This document shows positions 35,087 to 42,405 of a stretch of 64,000 bases of DNA, piece by piece (within the stretch, counting starts at the first letter, position 1; each line of letters begins with the position of its first letter). The DNA is from Nitrospira sp. GTDB taxonomy: Bacteria; Nitrospirota; Nitrospiria; Nitrospirales; Nitrospiraceae. The stretch lies in NCBI GenBank assembly GCA_035968315.1, contig JAVYIN010000007.1, forward strand, positions 466,996-530,995, read 5' to 3'. A program made the translations under genes and the position numbers. Below the pieces are notes generated by a model. The model was given only the letters and a program-made list of their open reading frames with translations. It did no database searches and was not told the origin of the DNA.

Positions 35087-35121
35087 TTACAGATAGGCGA
35101 TCGATACAAAGGAGGCCGACG

Positions 35122-35445
35122 ATGGCAGACCCAATTGAAGACGAAATTCAGCAGGAAGTGAAAACCCATAAGATCCTCATCTACGGCAAGGGGACCAAGC
35201 AGATGCCGATGTGCGGGTTTACCCGCGAGACGATGCAGTTTTTCGATAAGTACGGGTACCCCTACGAAGTGATCGACGTGCTGTCCCAGCCCACCAAGCG
35301 GGAAACCCTCACGAAGATCACCAAGTGGCCGACGCTGCCCAAAGTCTTCATCGACGGCACTTTCTACGGCGACACCGACATCCTCGATCCGATGGCGGCA
35401 AAGGGTGAGATCGAGCCGTTGCTGAAGAAGGCGTTCGGGAAATAA
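35122..35445 (+). CDS. grxD: monothiol glutaredoxin (Grx4/GrxD type, CGFT variant)
   Basis: 107 residues. The active site reads MCGFT with Cys31; the usual motif is CGFS. Other hallmarks are KGTKQMPMCGF, WPTLPKVFIDG (cis-Pro loop) and the C-terminal GDTDILD glutathione-binding region. Monothiol Grx dimers hold a bridging 2Fe-2S cluster with glutathione and hand it to targets such as ErpA (present at 61356). It is paired with bolA and followed by a strong terminator. Confidence 0.94.
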   Translation: MADPIEDEIQQEVKTHKILIYGKGTKQMPMCGFTRETMQFFDKYGYPYEVIDVLSQPTKRETLTKITKWPTLPKVFIDGTFYGDTDILDPMAAKGEIEPLLKKAFGK

Positions 35446-35473
35446 ATCGCGATCGTATCCTGTGCAGGGATCA

Positions 35474-35515
35474 GCCGGCGGGTGCTCGTGGCGAGCATCC
35501 GCCGGTGTTGTTTCG
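35474..35515 (+). terminator. intrinsic terminator of the bolA-grxD unit
   Basis: CCGGCGGGTGCTCG (35475-35488) pairs with CGAGCATCCGCCGG (35492-35505): 14 base pairs with one G-U and a 3-base loop, then TGTTGTTTC. It starts about 30 bases after the grxD stop. Confidence 0.75.
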
Positions 35516-35694
35516 GGTGGCCGCGGTCACCTTTTGGCTTCGTGGGGGCAGTGTAAGGTGCCCTTGCTTCGTTGCTGGAGAGTTTCTAATTCCCCCTCAA
35601 ATTTTCGCCGGCATCAGCATCCTTGAGTCTAGCAGGCGAATCTCAGCTGCTAGCGAAACAACGATTCCAATCCACAACCAATTTAGACTTACGA

Positions 35695-36063
35695 TTAATA
35701 GTTTTGATTCTCCACTGGCGTTGGCGCAACAAAGTAGGATAGCCCTCCGCCCAAGATTGCCATGTATGCAACCGAAACGCTACTGGCCAGCCATGTGCTA
35801 AGAGGCTGCCCAATAATTACATTGATAACGCCAGTAAACCATGTCCCTAGAAACACCATGCCGAGATACTTAAACCGGTCAACCTTTGTTAAGCAACCGG
35901 CAATACAAAATCCCATAGCGCCAAAGAGAATGATGACTGTTGCCCCAACATATGGATTCTGTTTAATAGCAGTTGGTGCAAAGGGCATGAGAAGCCCTCC
36001 AATAAAGGTAAGGACAAAAATAATGCCAATATCCCTCAGTAGCGCTCGCCAAGGCAGTGTCAC
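35695..36063 (-). CDS. four-helix membrane protein in AT-richer islet
   Basis: 122 residues beginning with GTG, four membrane helices (about 10-28, 40-60, 66-86, 92-112). No motif is recognised. It lies 18 bases behind the zinc-ribbon/ClpP-fold gene and uses noticeably more AT-ending codons than the flanking genes, as do the two genes upstream of it. GGAG lies 12 bases before the GTG, a rather long spacing. Probably a membrane partner of the upstream gene. Confidence 0.6.
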   Translation of the reverse strand: MTLPWRALLRDIGIIFVLTFIGGLLMPFAPTAIKQNPYVGATVIILFGAMGFCIAGCLTKVDRFKYLGMVFLGTWFTGVINVIIGQPLSTWLASSVSVAYMAILGGGLSYFVAPTPVENQNY

Positions 36064-36081
36064 TGCTAGGTTTCTCCAGTT

Positions 36082-37182
36082 CTACCTGCGGTCTACAAAT
36101 TTTGAGCCATCATATGTGTGCGTAACGACTCCTGCATCAATCAGTTCTTCGACGGAAGGGTGCCACATGTCTGTACCCGGAACGCTAAACGCCTTTTCTA
36201 TGAATTTCGGCCTGACCCCACGTTTCCTGAAATAAGCGGTGCCGCCCTCGTTTGCTTGCGAGTTGTTCATATTGAACCAGTCAGGTCCGATCCACTGAAA
36301 CGCATGAAACCCAAGTCTTCCGTCAGAATGGAGAATGCGAGATGATCCTGCCATAAACGCATAGGTGCAGGCACTGTCACATTGTGTTCCTGTGTATGTT
36401 GCCAATTGGCGTTTTTCGATCAACTCTCCAATTTTCTCAGCTTGTTGCAGAAGACCCCCAACAAGTTCCAGCGTCACAATAAAAGCCTTTGGCGTATTCG
36501 CCAATTCGTCTTTTACTTTGTCGGCAATCCCAGGTCCCATGAATCCGCTGACTACAATCTCATCAAAGTCATCTTGAGGATGATGGATGACAGTTACCGT
36601 ATATTTGTAACCACTGTCACGAAAAACCATGCCAGTCCATTCGAAAATAGATAAGGACGACCAAAACACAGATGCTCCAATAAAAATACAACTCGCTTGA
36701 GCGCACCTGGCCCAGAAGGCAGGCCTTTTCATCAGAAGATGATTCTGGGCGGATCGCCAGAGGCCAATAATCTGCCAAGGAGATAATAGAAATGATGAAA
36801 AGTACAAAACGACCAATCGCAGCTGAGCATGAAGAAGTGAGTTTTCGGCAAGAACGGAGTCGATACATTTGACGAAGATAAAATACGCTAGGACGTTTAT
36901 TCCCAAATAATTGACCCAGAAACTCAATCCAAGAGGTAGGTCTCCACGCCAATGCGCGACGACGTAGCTTTTGAGCGCCACCCAATCCTGGGTTTCATAT
37001 TCTATGATTCGTTGAAACAGGGAAGATCTTGGTGCGGTATAGTTTTTTTGTTCTGTGGCTATGGCAGCAGGAGGAACTGAGGGCAGTTTCTGAACTTTGT
37101 CCAATTCATGGCCACATTCACACCATCGATTTTCTGGTGAATTATGGATGCCACATTCTGAACATATGATGGGCAAAGCCAT
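36082..37182 (-). CDS. zinc-ribbon, membrane and ClpP-fold (COG3904-like) fusion protein
   Basis: 366 residues. The N-terminus has a Cys4 zinc ribbon (CSEC...CECG, about 7-22). A Pro-rich linker leads to about four membrane helices (between about 85 and 190), then a domain reminiscent of COG3904 predicted periplasmic proteins with a ClpP/crotonase fold: a Gly-Gly turn in LVGGLLQQAEKIG followed by CDSACTYAF, in which Ser between the two Cys would be the nucleophile, and later GFHAF. AAGAGGA lies before the ATG at 37182. Base composition is AT-richer than its neighbours, suggesting transfer. Protease activity is inferred only. Confidence 0.7.
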   Translation of the reverse strand: MALPIICSECGIHNSPENRWCECGHELDKVQKLPSVPPAAIATEQKNYTAPRSSLFQRIIEYETQDWVALKSYVVAHWRGDLPLGLSFWVNYLGINVLAYFIFVKCIDSVLAENSLLHAQLRLVVLYFSSFLLSPWQIIGLWRSAQNHLLMKRPAFWARCAQASCIFIGASVFWSSLSIFEWTGMVFRDSGYKYTVTVIHHPQDDFDEIVVSGFMGPGIADKVKDELANTPKAFIVTLELVGGLLQQAEKIGELIEKRQLATYTGTQCDSACTYAFMAGSSRILHSDGRLGFHAFQWIGPDWFNMNNSQANEGGTAYFRKRGVRPKFIEKAFSVPGTDMWHPSVEELIDAGVVTHTYDGSKFVDRR

Positions 37183-37309
37183 ATTCGTATCCTCTTCAAG
37201 TACAAATTGAATGCGTTTAGCTGGCGGCAAAGTGGTTCAACTGTGAGCCTCGTAAGCAGAAAATTCGAAGTCTAGCCGCCATTGTTAAACGATTGGTTTG
37301 AGGCGCAGT

Positions 37310-37921
37310 TTAGGCGCTTTGCAATTTATCCTTGACCGCTCTAATGCATCCTCGGACAACGATGTCACGAATTTGAACGAGTGAGATCTCAGCAGTCACG
37401 GCTGGGTCGGTATTTACCAACGACATGCGACCATCATGAAACGCAAAATCCGTATAGTTTCCTTCATGAACCACTTCGCAACGGATGTCGTATAACAGGT
37501 CTACAGCTTTGCTGAATCCAATAGGAGGCAGCAGGTCTGTATTAACCGTGAAGCCATGAGACAGGGTGTCCTTGTCTGACTGCGGAAGAAATTTGTTAAA
37601 GAATTGTTGAACATAATGCCGTGATTTTCCTTCACCGCTGAATCCGTCGTGAATTTTGGCAATGTTTTCTGAGCACATTATCAGAAACAACACCTGCAGC
37701 GGTTCCTTATGCGGCCTAATTTGTGGCAGATCGTCCGCGATGGATATCAACCGTTGAGTCTGATGCATCATTATTTTGGCATCATGATTTGGTGCCAACG
37801 GATGGAGGTTCTCACATGCTTGAACGAAATGCTCTGCTTCCTCTAGCAGTGCAAAATGTGGCAAATAAAAACTTAGCCAGGGTTCCACTGCAGCATCTCC
37901 TTCAATCGCTATTAGCTGCAA
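37310..37921 (-). CDS. HEPN-like protein of unknown function, TTG start
   Basis: 203 residues, mostly helical. Near residue 150, LLYDIRCEVVHEGNY contains an R-x4-H arrangement followed by a small residue, as in HEPN-domain RNases and their relatives. No ATG exists at the 5' end; the first start codon is a TTG at 37921 with a GGATCG ahead of it. The frame is continuous with the upstream zinc-ribbon gene apart from that gene's TAG at 37961-37963. AT-richer codon use groups it with the two genes downstream. It could be an antiviral or toxin-like RNase, but the evidence is one motif. Confidence 0.6.
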   Translation of the reverse strand: MQLIAIEGDAAVEPWLSFYLPHFALLEEAEHFVQACENLHPLAPNHDAKIMMHQTQRLISIADDLPQIRPHKEPLQVLFLIMCSENIAKIHDGFSGEGKSRHYVQQFFNKFLPQSDKDTLSHGFTVNTDLLPPIGFSKAVDLLYDIRCEVVHEGNYTDFAFHDGRMSLVNTDPAVTAEISLVQIRDIVVRGCIRAVKDKLQSA

Positions 37922-37960
37922 CGATCCGATGTTTGGCTGCCCATCACGCTTTCGGGCTCT

Positions 37961-38365
37961 CTACCGTTTCGCTTCCGGTGGCGGCCAGTTCATTTCGGTG
38001 TGGCGGCCGCAGTAGAAGCAGCAGAGGCGGTAGCGGGCTTTGCGGCGGGGATTAGGCATCGAGATGAACGTGATCGGCGTATCGTCGAACGGACAGGTCG
38101 GCTGGTCGTGGAGCAGATGCACTTCGGCCATCATGGTGATCGAGGCGACATCCCAGGACGGTGAGTGTTCTTCCTTGCCGGTAATCTTCTCAACCACGTG
38201 ACAGCGTTCGCAGGTCGCTTCGTAGGTCTTGATCCGGGCGTTGTGCGGCGTGAGATCGACGACATCCATCGCTCCGCCGCATCCTGGCTTGGCGCAGGTC
38301 AAGTGCTCATGCTGTAGGGCCTGCACGAACCGATGGTGCTGTTCGCGTTCTTGATCGGTTTTCAT
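37961..38365 (-). CDS. multi-zinc-ribbon protein of unknown function
   Basis: 134 residues with four Cys-rich spots: CAKPGC, CERC, CPFDD and CCFYC, enough for two zinc ribbons. A helical N-terminus (KTDQEREQHHRFVQALQ) precedes them. GAGGG lies nine bases before the ATG at 38365. It immediately precedes the AT-richer islet, but its own base composition is like the GC-rich side. Function unknown. Confidence 0.65.
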   Translation of the reverse strand: MKTDQEREQHHRFVQALQHEHLTCAKPGCGGAMDVVDLTPHNARIKTYEATCERCHVVEKITGKEEHSPSWDVASITMMAEVHLLHDQPTCPFDDTPITFISMPNPRRKARYRLCCFYCGRHTEMNWPPPEAKR

Positions 38366-38385
38366 GGATCTTCGCCCTCCCCTCC

Positions 38386-38507
38386 ATGGGGCTGTGCTCG
38401 TGGTGGTTCCCCTGCGCACGTTGAGCGAGCACCGCCGCTAGTTTGCAAGTTCGATCATCCTTGGTGCGCGCTCAGTGAGCAAGGAAGCATCACGAGCATA
38501 GCCCCAT
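38386..38507 (-). repeat. structured post-stop element, copy A
   Basis: Starts four bases after the stop of the SDR gene, in that gene's orientation. The outer 17-base arms (38386-38402 and 38491-38507) match at 16 positions when inverted. Inside, read on the minus strand, come TGCTCAC, TGAG, CGCGC, ACC, a loop, GGTG, CTCG, CTCA and ACGTGCGCAG. TGAG pairs with CTCA and ACC with GGT. The fixed blocks agree with copies B (51935-52027) and C (52581-52661) while the pairing blocks differ. Confidence 0.65.
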
Positions 38508-38511
38508 CCCC

Positions 38512-39246
38512 TTATATCCCCCATGCCCCACTGATCTGAATATTCGCCCCGTTCACATAGCGGGCGTCCTCGCTCAACAAGTATCGCACCGCTGCGACGG
38601 TGTCGTCGACCGTTCCAATATAGCCTGCGGGAATGCGTTTGGTCATCCCGGCCAGTTCTTCCGGCGGGGCGCTGCCGGAGTCGATGAAGCCGGGTGATAC
38701 CGCGTTCACGGTGATGCCGTGCGGGGCGAGCAGTTTGGCCAGCGTGCGGGTGAGAATCAGCACGCCGGCTTTCGCGATGTAGTGGGCGGTCACCTCAGGC
38801 TGGGCAATCATCTGGTCGGCGTTGGCCATGCTGAAATTGATGATGCGGCCGCTCTTGCGCACTTTCATGCCGGGGGTCACCGCTTTGGCTAGGTAGAAAA
38901 TCGGGTGGAGATTGCCGTCGAACATCTCGCTCCAGCCATCGACCGTTTCTTCGAACAGGTTCACACGGTGATAGGGACCGGCGCCGTTGATGAGGACATC
39001 GATGCGTCCCCACTGCTGCTCCACCTGCTGTACCAGACTCTGTGCCGCTACCGAGTCCGACACATCGCAGCGGATGGCCAGGGCTTCCCCCCCTCGCTCC
39101 GTGATGGCCAGTGCGGTCTGTTGCGCCTCGGCTTCGCTGGTCCGATAGCAGAAGGCCACCTTCCACTGCTGCGACGCCAGGTCGAGGGCGATGCCCCGCC
39201 CGATGCCTTTGGCCCCGCCGGTGATGAGTGCCACTCGTTCGTTCAT
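38512..39246 (-). CDS. short-chain dehydrogenase/reductase (FabG-like)
   Basis: 244 residues, classical SDR size. Cofactor motif TGGAKGIGRGIA (about 9-20), the NGAG strand end, Ser in INFSMANAD, and the catalytic YxxxK as YIAK. The C-terminal NAVSPGFIDSG is typical. NADPH preference is likely from the basic residues after the second strand (CYRTSE). It may be a 3-oxoacyl-ACP reductase or a dihydropteridine/folate reductase-type SDR; I cannot decide. It is the last gene of a minus-strand run starting with lysine aminomutase. Confidence 0.88.
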   Translation of the reverse strand: MNERVALITGGAKGIGRGIALDLASQQWKVAFCYRTSEAEAQQTALAITERGGEALAIRCDVSDSVAAQSLVQQVEQQWGRIDVLINGAGPYHRVNLFEETVDGWSEMFDGNLHPIFYLAKAVTPGMKVRKSGRIINFSMANADQMIAQPEVTAHYIAKAGVLILTRTLAKLLAPHGITVNAVSPGFIDSGSAPPEELAGMTKRIPAGYIGTVDDTVAAVRYLLSEDARYVNGANIQISGAWGI

Positions 39247-39266
39247 GCTGATCGTGCTCTCTCTTG

Positions 39267-40064
39267 CTATGAGGGCCGTGAGCGCAGCTTCTTCCCGATG
39301 AATTGGAGGGCTCCGGCGGTCCGTTGTGAAAATACCTGTTCGTGTTTGGGCTTCTTGACGTCTACTGCGGCCGCGTCGATGAGCGCGTTGAGATCGTCGA
39401 TCGTATCGACGTCGCGCCAGGGCGGCAGCAGCGTGGTGCTCAATCCAAGCTGGGCGGCTTTCTCCTGTGTGGCGGCAAGCACCCGGTCGGTGGACCAGGC
39501 CATGCCGGCAAACAGCTCGGGCGCTGGGCGGGTGAGGCCGATCAGATAATAGCCTCCGTCCAGGGCTGGGCCGAGCACGAGGTTGTTTGTCTCCAGGAGG
39601 GTGAGGGCCTGTTTATAGTGCTCCAGCGGCAGCGAGGGCACATCGGTCCCGACGATGAGCACGCGCCGATAGCCCTTGGCAAACAGGGCGTCGAAGGCCT
39701 GCTGCATGCGCGCGCCCAGATCGTCGCCGACTTGGTCGAGGAGTTTCACCCCCTGCCGCTCCTCCATAATTTTGAAAAAGACATGTGTGGAGGACGGGGC
39801 GCAGGCCAGATAGCGATCGATCGGGAGCTTCAGTTTCGTGGCCGCAAGCTTGGAGCGTTCGAGCGTATCGAGGACAAAGCTGCCGTGCAGGGTCGCCGCT
39901 TCGTCCGGCGTCAATGGTGGGCACAGGCGTGTCTTCACCTGGCCGGGAACTGGGGCTTTGGCAAAGATCACCAGGGCGCTTCCTGCGCCCTGCTGGCGAG
40001 AGGCTTGAGGCAAGGGGTGAGAGGTAGGACGCGGTGATTTTTTCGGAGTCGATGGGTGGTTCAT
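39267..40064 (-). CDS. DUF2064/TIGR04282 nucleotidyl/glycosyltransferase-fold protein
   Basis: Up to 265 residues. The core opens with ALVIFAKAPVPGQVKTRL (about 30-47), the signature of the DUF2064/TIGR04282 family, with VLIVGTDVPSLPLEHY and GPALDGGYYLIGLT later. Family members carry an MobA-like fold and usually pair with a TIGR04283 glycosyltransferase, as here. The N-terminal 29 residues are Pro/Ser-rich and partly encoded by a 7-base repeat arm; an internal GTG at 39971 with AGGA ahead of it may be the true start. The database name 'arsenosugar biosynthesis' is not supported by anything seen here. Confidence 0.85.
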   Translation of the reverse strand: MNHPSTPKKSPRPTSHPLPQASRQQGAGSALVIFAKAPVPGQVKTRLCPPLTPDEAATLHGSFVLDTLERSKLAATKLKLPIDRYLACAPSSTHVFFKIMEERQGVKLLDQVGDDLGARMQQAFDALFAKGYRRVLIVGTDVPSLPLEHYKQALTLLETNNLVLGPALDGGYYLIGLTRPAPELFAGMAWSTDRVLAATQEKAAQLGLSTTLLPPWRDVDTIDDLNALIDAAAVDVKKPKHEQVFSQRTAGALQFIGKKLRSRPS

Positions 40065-40101
40065 CTCGTTCTCTAGCCCCTAGCCTCGTGCCCCGCGCCT
40101 G
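39997..40101. repeat. inverted pair of 7-base repeats, site 1
   Basis: The left arm (39997-40030) reads as G-rich heptamers (GCGAGAG, GCTTGAG, GCAAGGG, GTGAGAG); the right arm (40071-40101) is the C-rich mirror, giving GCGCGGG, GCACGAG, GCTAGGG, GCTAGAG on the minus strand. The right arm matches the right arm at 54054-54084 at 26 of 31 positions. The left arm overlaps the 5' end of the DUF2064 reading frame. Confidence 0.65.
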
Positions 40102-40794
40102 TTAGCGCACGGCCCTATAGAAATGGTTGAGTCGATGCGGATTCACGCCGAGCCAATACAGGAAGCGGAGGGTCCACATCAAGAGAATTGTGCGGAGGGG
40201 GCCGTTCCGCTCCCAGCGGCGAAAGGATGTCGTGACGGTCTCGGTGAGCGGTGCCGTGGATCCCAGGCGTTTTAACCGGCAGCTGAATTCGATGTCTTCC
40301 ATCAAGGGGATGTCCGGGAAACCGCCGATCTGCTCAAAGACCTGGCGCCGGACGAAGATGGCCTGGTCGCCAGTGGCGATGCCGGTCATGCGCGAGCGCC
40401 GGTTCATGAACCAGCTGATCGTGTTGCCCCAGCGGGAGGGGCGGTCGAAGCGGACGTCGAAACGGCCTCCGACGATGGTCTGGTCTGCCAGCGTCGCCTC
40501 AATCACTGTCTTGGCAGTGGGGGGCAGCTCTGTGTCGGCATGCAGGAATAACAGGATCTCGCCGCCGCTCGCCCGAGCGCCGGTGTTCAGTTGGCGTGCG
40601 CGGCCTGTCGGACCTGTCACGAGGCGGGTGGAGGGGACGCGGTCGCAGCAGACTTGGACCATGGGGACGGTGGGGTCGGTGCTGCCTCCGTCACTGACGA
40701 TAATCTCGTCGAATCCCAAGGCCACCGTGCGCGTCAACGTGCGCGCGATGGTCGAGGATTCGTTCAGCGTCGGGATAATGACGGAAATCGTCAT
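40102..40794 (-). CDS. TIGR04283-family glycosyltransferase (GT2)
   Basis: 230 residues. It opens with ISVIIPTLNESSTIARTL and the nucleotide-binding IIVSDGGSTD, then FLHADTELP carrying the DxD, as in GT-A family 2 enzymes of the TIGR04283 group. A C-terminal hydrophobic stretch (TILLMWTLRFLYWLGV) suggests membrane association. It lies upstream of its usual partner family, DUF2064. The product sugar and acceptor are unknown. Confidence 0.9.
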   Translation of the reverse strand: MTISVIIPTLNESSTIARTLTRTVALGFDEIIVSDGGSTDPTVPMVQVCCDRVPSTRLVTGPTGRARQLNTGARASGGEILLFLHADTELPPTAKTVIEATLADQTIVGGRFDVRFDRPSRWGNTISWFMNRRSRMTGIATGDQAIFVRRQVFEQIGGFPDIPLMEDIEFSCRLKRLGSTAPLTETVTTSFRRWERNGPLRTILLMWTLRFLYWLGVNPHRLNHFYRAVR

Positions 40795-40836
40795 CTGCGC
40801 AGGATGGTGAGCTAAGGGGGCCGCGGTATTCAGTCC

Positions 40837-41241
40837 TTATCGGTCCGGCTGTTTCGGCTCGCGGAACATGAAGTACATCACGAGCACGACGGTCGACCAG
40901 AAGACGACTTGCTTGTGCCAGAAGAGCACTTCGCCGTAGTGAAAGAATCCCAGCCCGATCACGATGGCGCCGATCATGACGCTGTAGCGCCAGGTCGGGT
41001 GCTCGATCACCGCGTTGGCCCAGACGGCCACGCCGCCGAAGTAGATGAGCAGCGGCACGGCGTTGATTTCAAATCCGCCGCTGATCGACAAGAACACGTT
41101 CAAAAAGCCGATGAACATCAGCGCGGTGCCGGTCATCATGCCGGCCACGCTCAACTGCTTGTCGTTTCCCGACTCGTCATCGGCGGACGGCGGCGGGGGG
41201 CTGTGCGACGGATCTTTTGAGGGCAAATCTGTGGGGGCCAT
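40837..41241 (-). CDS. small four-helix membrane protein
   Basis: 134 residues. A 30-residue polar, Pro/Ser/Asp-rich N-terminus is followed by four membrane helices (about 33-53, 60-76, 84-103, 107-126) and a short basic tail. It starts two bases after the dCTP deaminase stop, so translation is coupled. No family recognised. Confidence 0.65.
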   Translation of the reverse strand: MAPTDLPSKDPSHSPPPPSADDESGNDKQLSVAGMMTGTALMFIGFLNVFLSISGGFEINAVPLLIYFGGVAVWANAVIEHPTWRYSVMIGAIVIGLGFFHYGEVLFWHKQVVFWSTVVLVMYFMFREPKQPDR

Positions 41242-41243
41242 AG

Positions 41244-42398
41244 TTACACTTTAAAATGTTTGCTGAGCGTGAGGGCCTGCCGCTGATAGGACGACCCTAA
41301 CGTGGTGCCGTAGAGCTGTGAGGGTACGTCGAGCATGCGGTCATATACAACCTTAAAAAATGTCTGGCCGTCGTGGATCAGGAAGGGGACGTCATGCGGG
41401 CGGACTTCCAGGACGACCTGGGTGCCTTTGATTTCCCCGTCGGCGCCGTAGCCGAATCCGGGGTCGAAGAATCCCGCATAGTGGGTGCGCAGTTCTCCGC
41501 AGGCCGCTTCGTAGGCGACCATCTCGGCGGCATAGCCCGCCGGAACGCGGATCCGCTCTTTCGAGGCCAGAATGTAAAACTCTTCCGGTTCCAGGAGTAA
41601 ACTGTTGTGCCGGTGCCGGTGGAGCGGCTCCCAGAAGTCGGCGGCGGCGTAATGGCCGACTTTGGCCAGGTCGATCACGTGGCTGTTTTTCTTGGCGCGA
41701 TAGCCGATGATAGTGGAATCGGCGCGGTCTTCCCCTTTGAGATCGATCCTCAGGAACAGCCCGCGCTCGGCGCGGAATTCACGGGCCCCCAATGGTTTTC
41801 TGGGGGCGCTGTTGTGGTAGAGCAGCGGGGATTTGCCGTGCAGCGTTTTCAGCGACGCATCGGAGACCGTGGCCTCGCCCCGGACAAAGCGGATCTGATT
41901 CAGCGATTGGCCGGTGCGCACCTTGATCGCGAACGAGCGCGGGACGATTTCGAGAAAGAGCGGACCCTGGTAGCCGGCGCGGATTTCGTCGAAGCCGGTG
42001 TTCAAGTCGGTGACGATGCGGGTGAAGACGTCCAGCCGGCCGGTGGTGCTTTTCGGATTGGCCCTGGCCCGCAAGGTCTTGGGGAGCGCAAGGGTTTCGA
42101 GCAGCGGCACCAGATACACGTGGCCCTTCTCCAGAATTGCGCCCTCGGTCAGATCCATCTCGTACATCACGAGATCGGATTGATAGAAGTCGAGCACATT
42201 GAGCCGTGAGGAGATGGTAGAGAGTTCCGGGAGAAAGCTGCTGATGAGCCGGTAGGCTTTGCGCCCCAGGCGCAAGTCGAGGCTGGCCGGCTGGATTTGC
42301 CGCTCCTCGACGGCCGGAGAGGCGGTGATGGCCCGGTTGGCGATCAGTTGCTTGATGTCTTGGTAGGGGAGAATGCCCTGGGTTGCGCGTCTGCTCAC
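41244..42398 (-). CDS. dcd: two-domain 2'-deoxycytidine 5'-triphosphate deaminase
   Basis: 384 residues from the GTG at 42398, about twice the size of E. coli Dcd. The first half has TQGILPYQDIKQLI and QPASLDLRLG; ARANPKSTTGRLDVFTRI and FLEIVPRSFAIKVRTGQSLNQIRF follow, and the second half ends with GFGYGADGEIKG. This is the long PF06559-type enzyme. It turns dCTP into dUTP on the route to dTMP. GTG gives the family N-terminus; an ATG at 42419 overlapping the upstream gene is the alternative. Confidence 0.92.
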   Translation of the reverse strand: MSRRATQGILPYQDIKQLIANRAITASPAVEERQIQPASLDLRLGRKAYRLISSFLPELSTISSRLNVLDFYQSDLVMYEMDLTEGAILEKGHVYLVPLLETLALPKTLRARANPKSTTGRLDVFTRIVTDLNTGFDEIRAGYQGPLFLEIVPRSFAIKVRTGQSLNQIRFVRGEATVSDASLKTLHGKSPLLYHNSAPRKPLGAREFRAERGLFLRIDLKGEDRADSTIIGYRAKKNSHVIDLAKVGHYAAADFWEPLHRHRHNSLLLEPEEFYILASKERIRVPAGYAAEMVAYEAACGELRTHYAGFFDPGFGYGADGEIKGTQVVLEVRPHDVPFLIHDGQTFFKVVYDRMLDVPSQLYGTTLGSSYQRQALTLSKHFKV

Positions 42399-42405
42399 CG
42401 GATGC

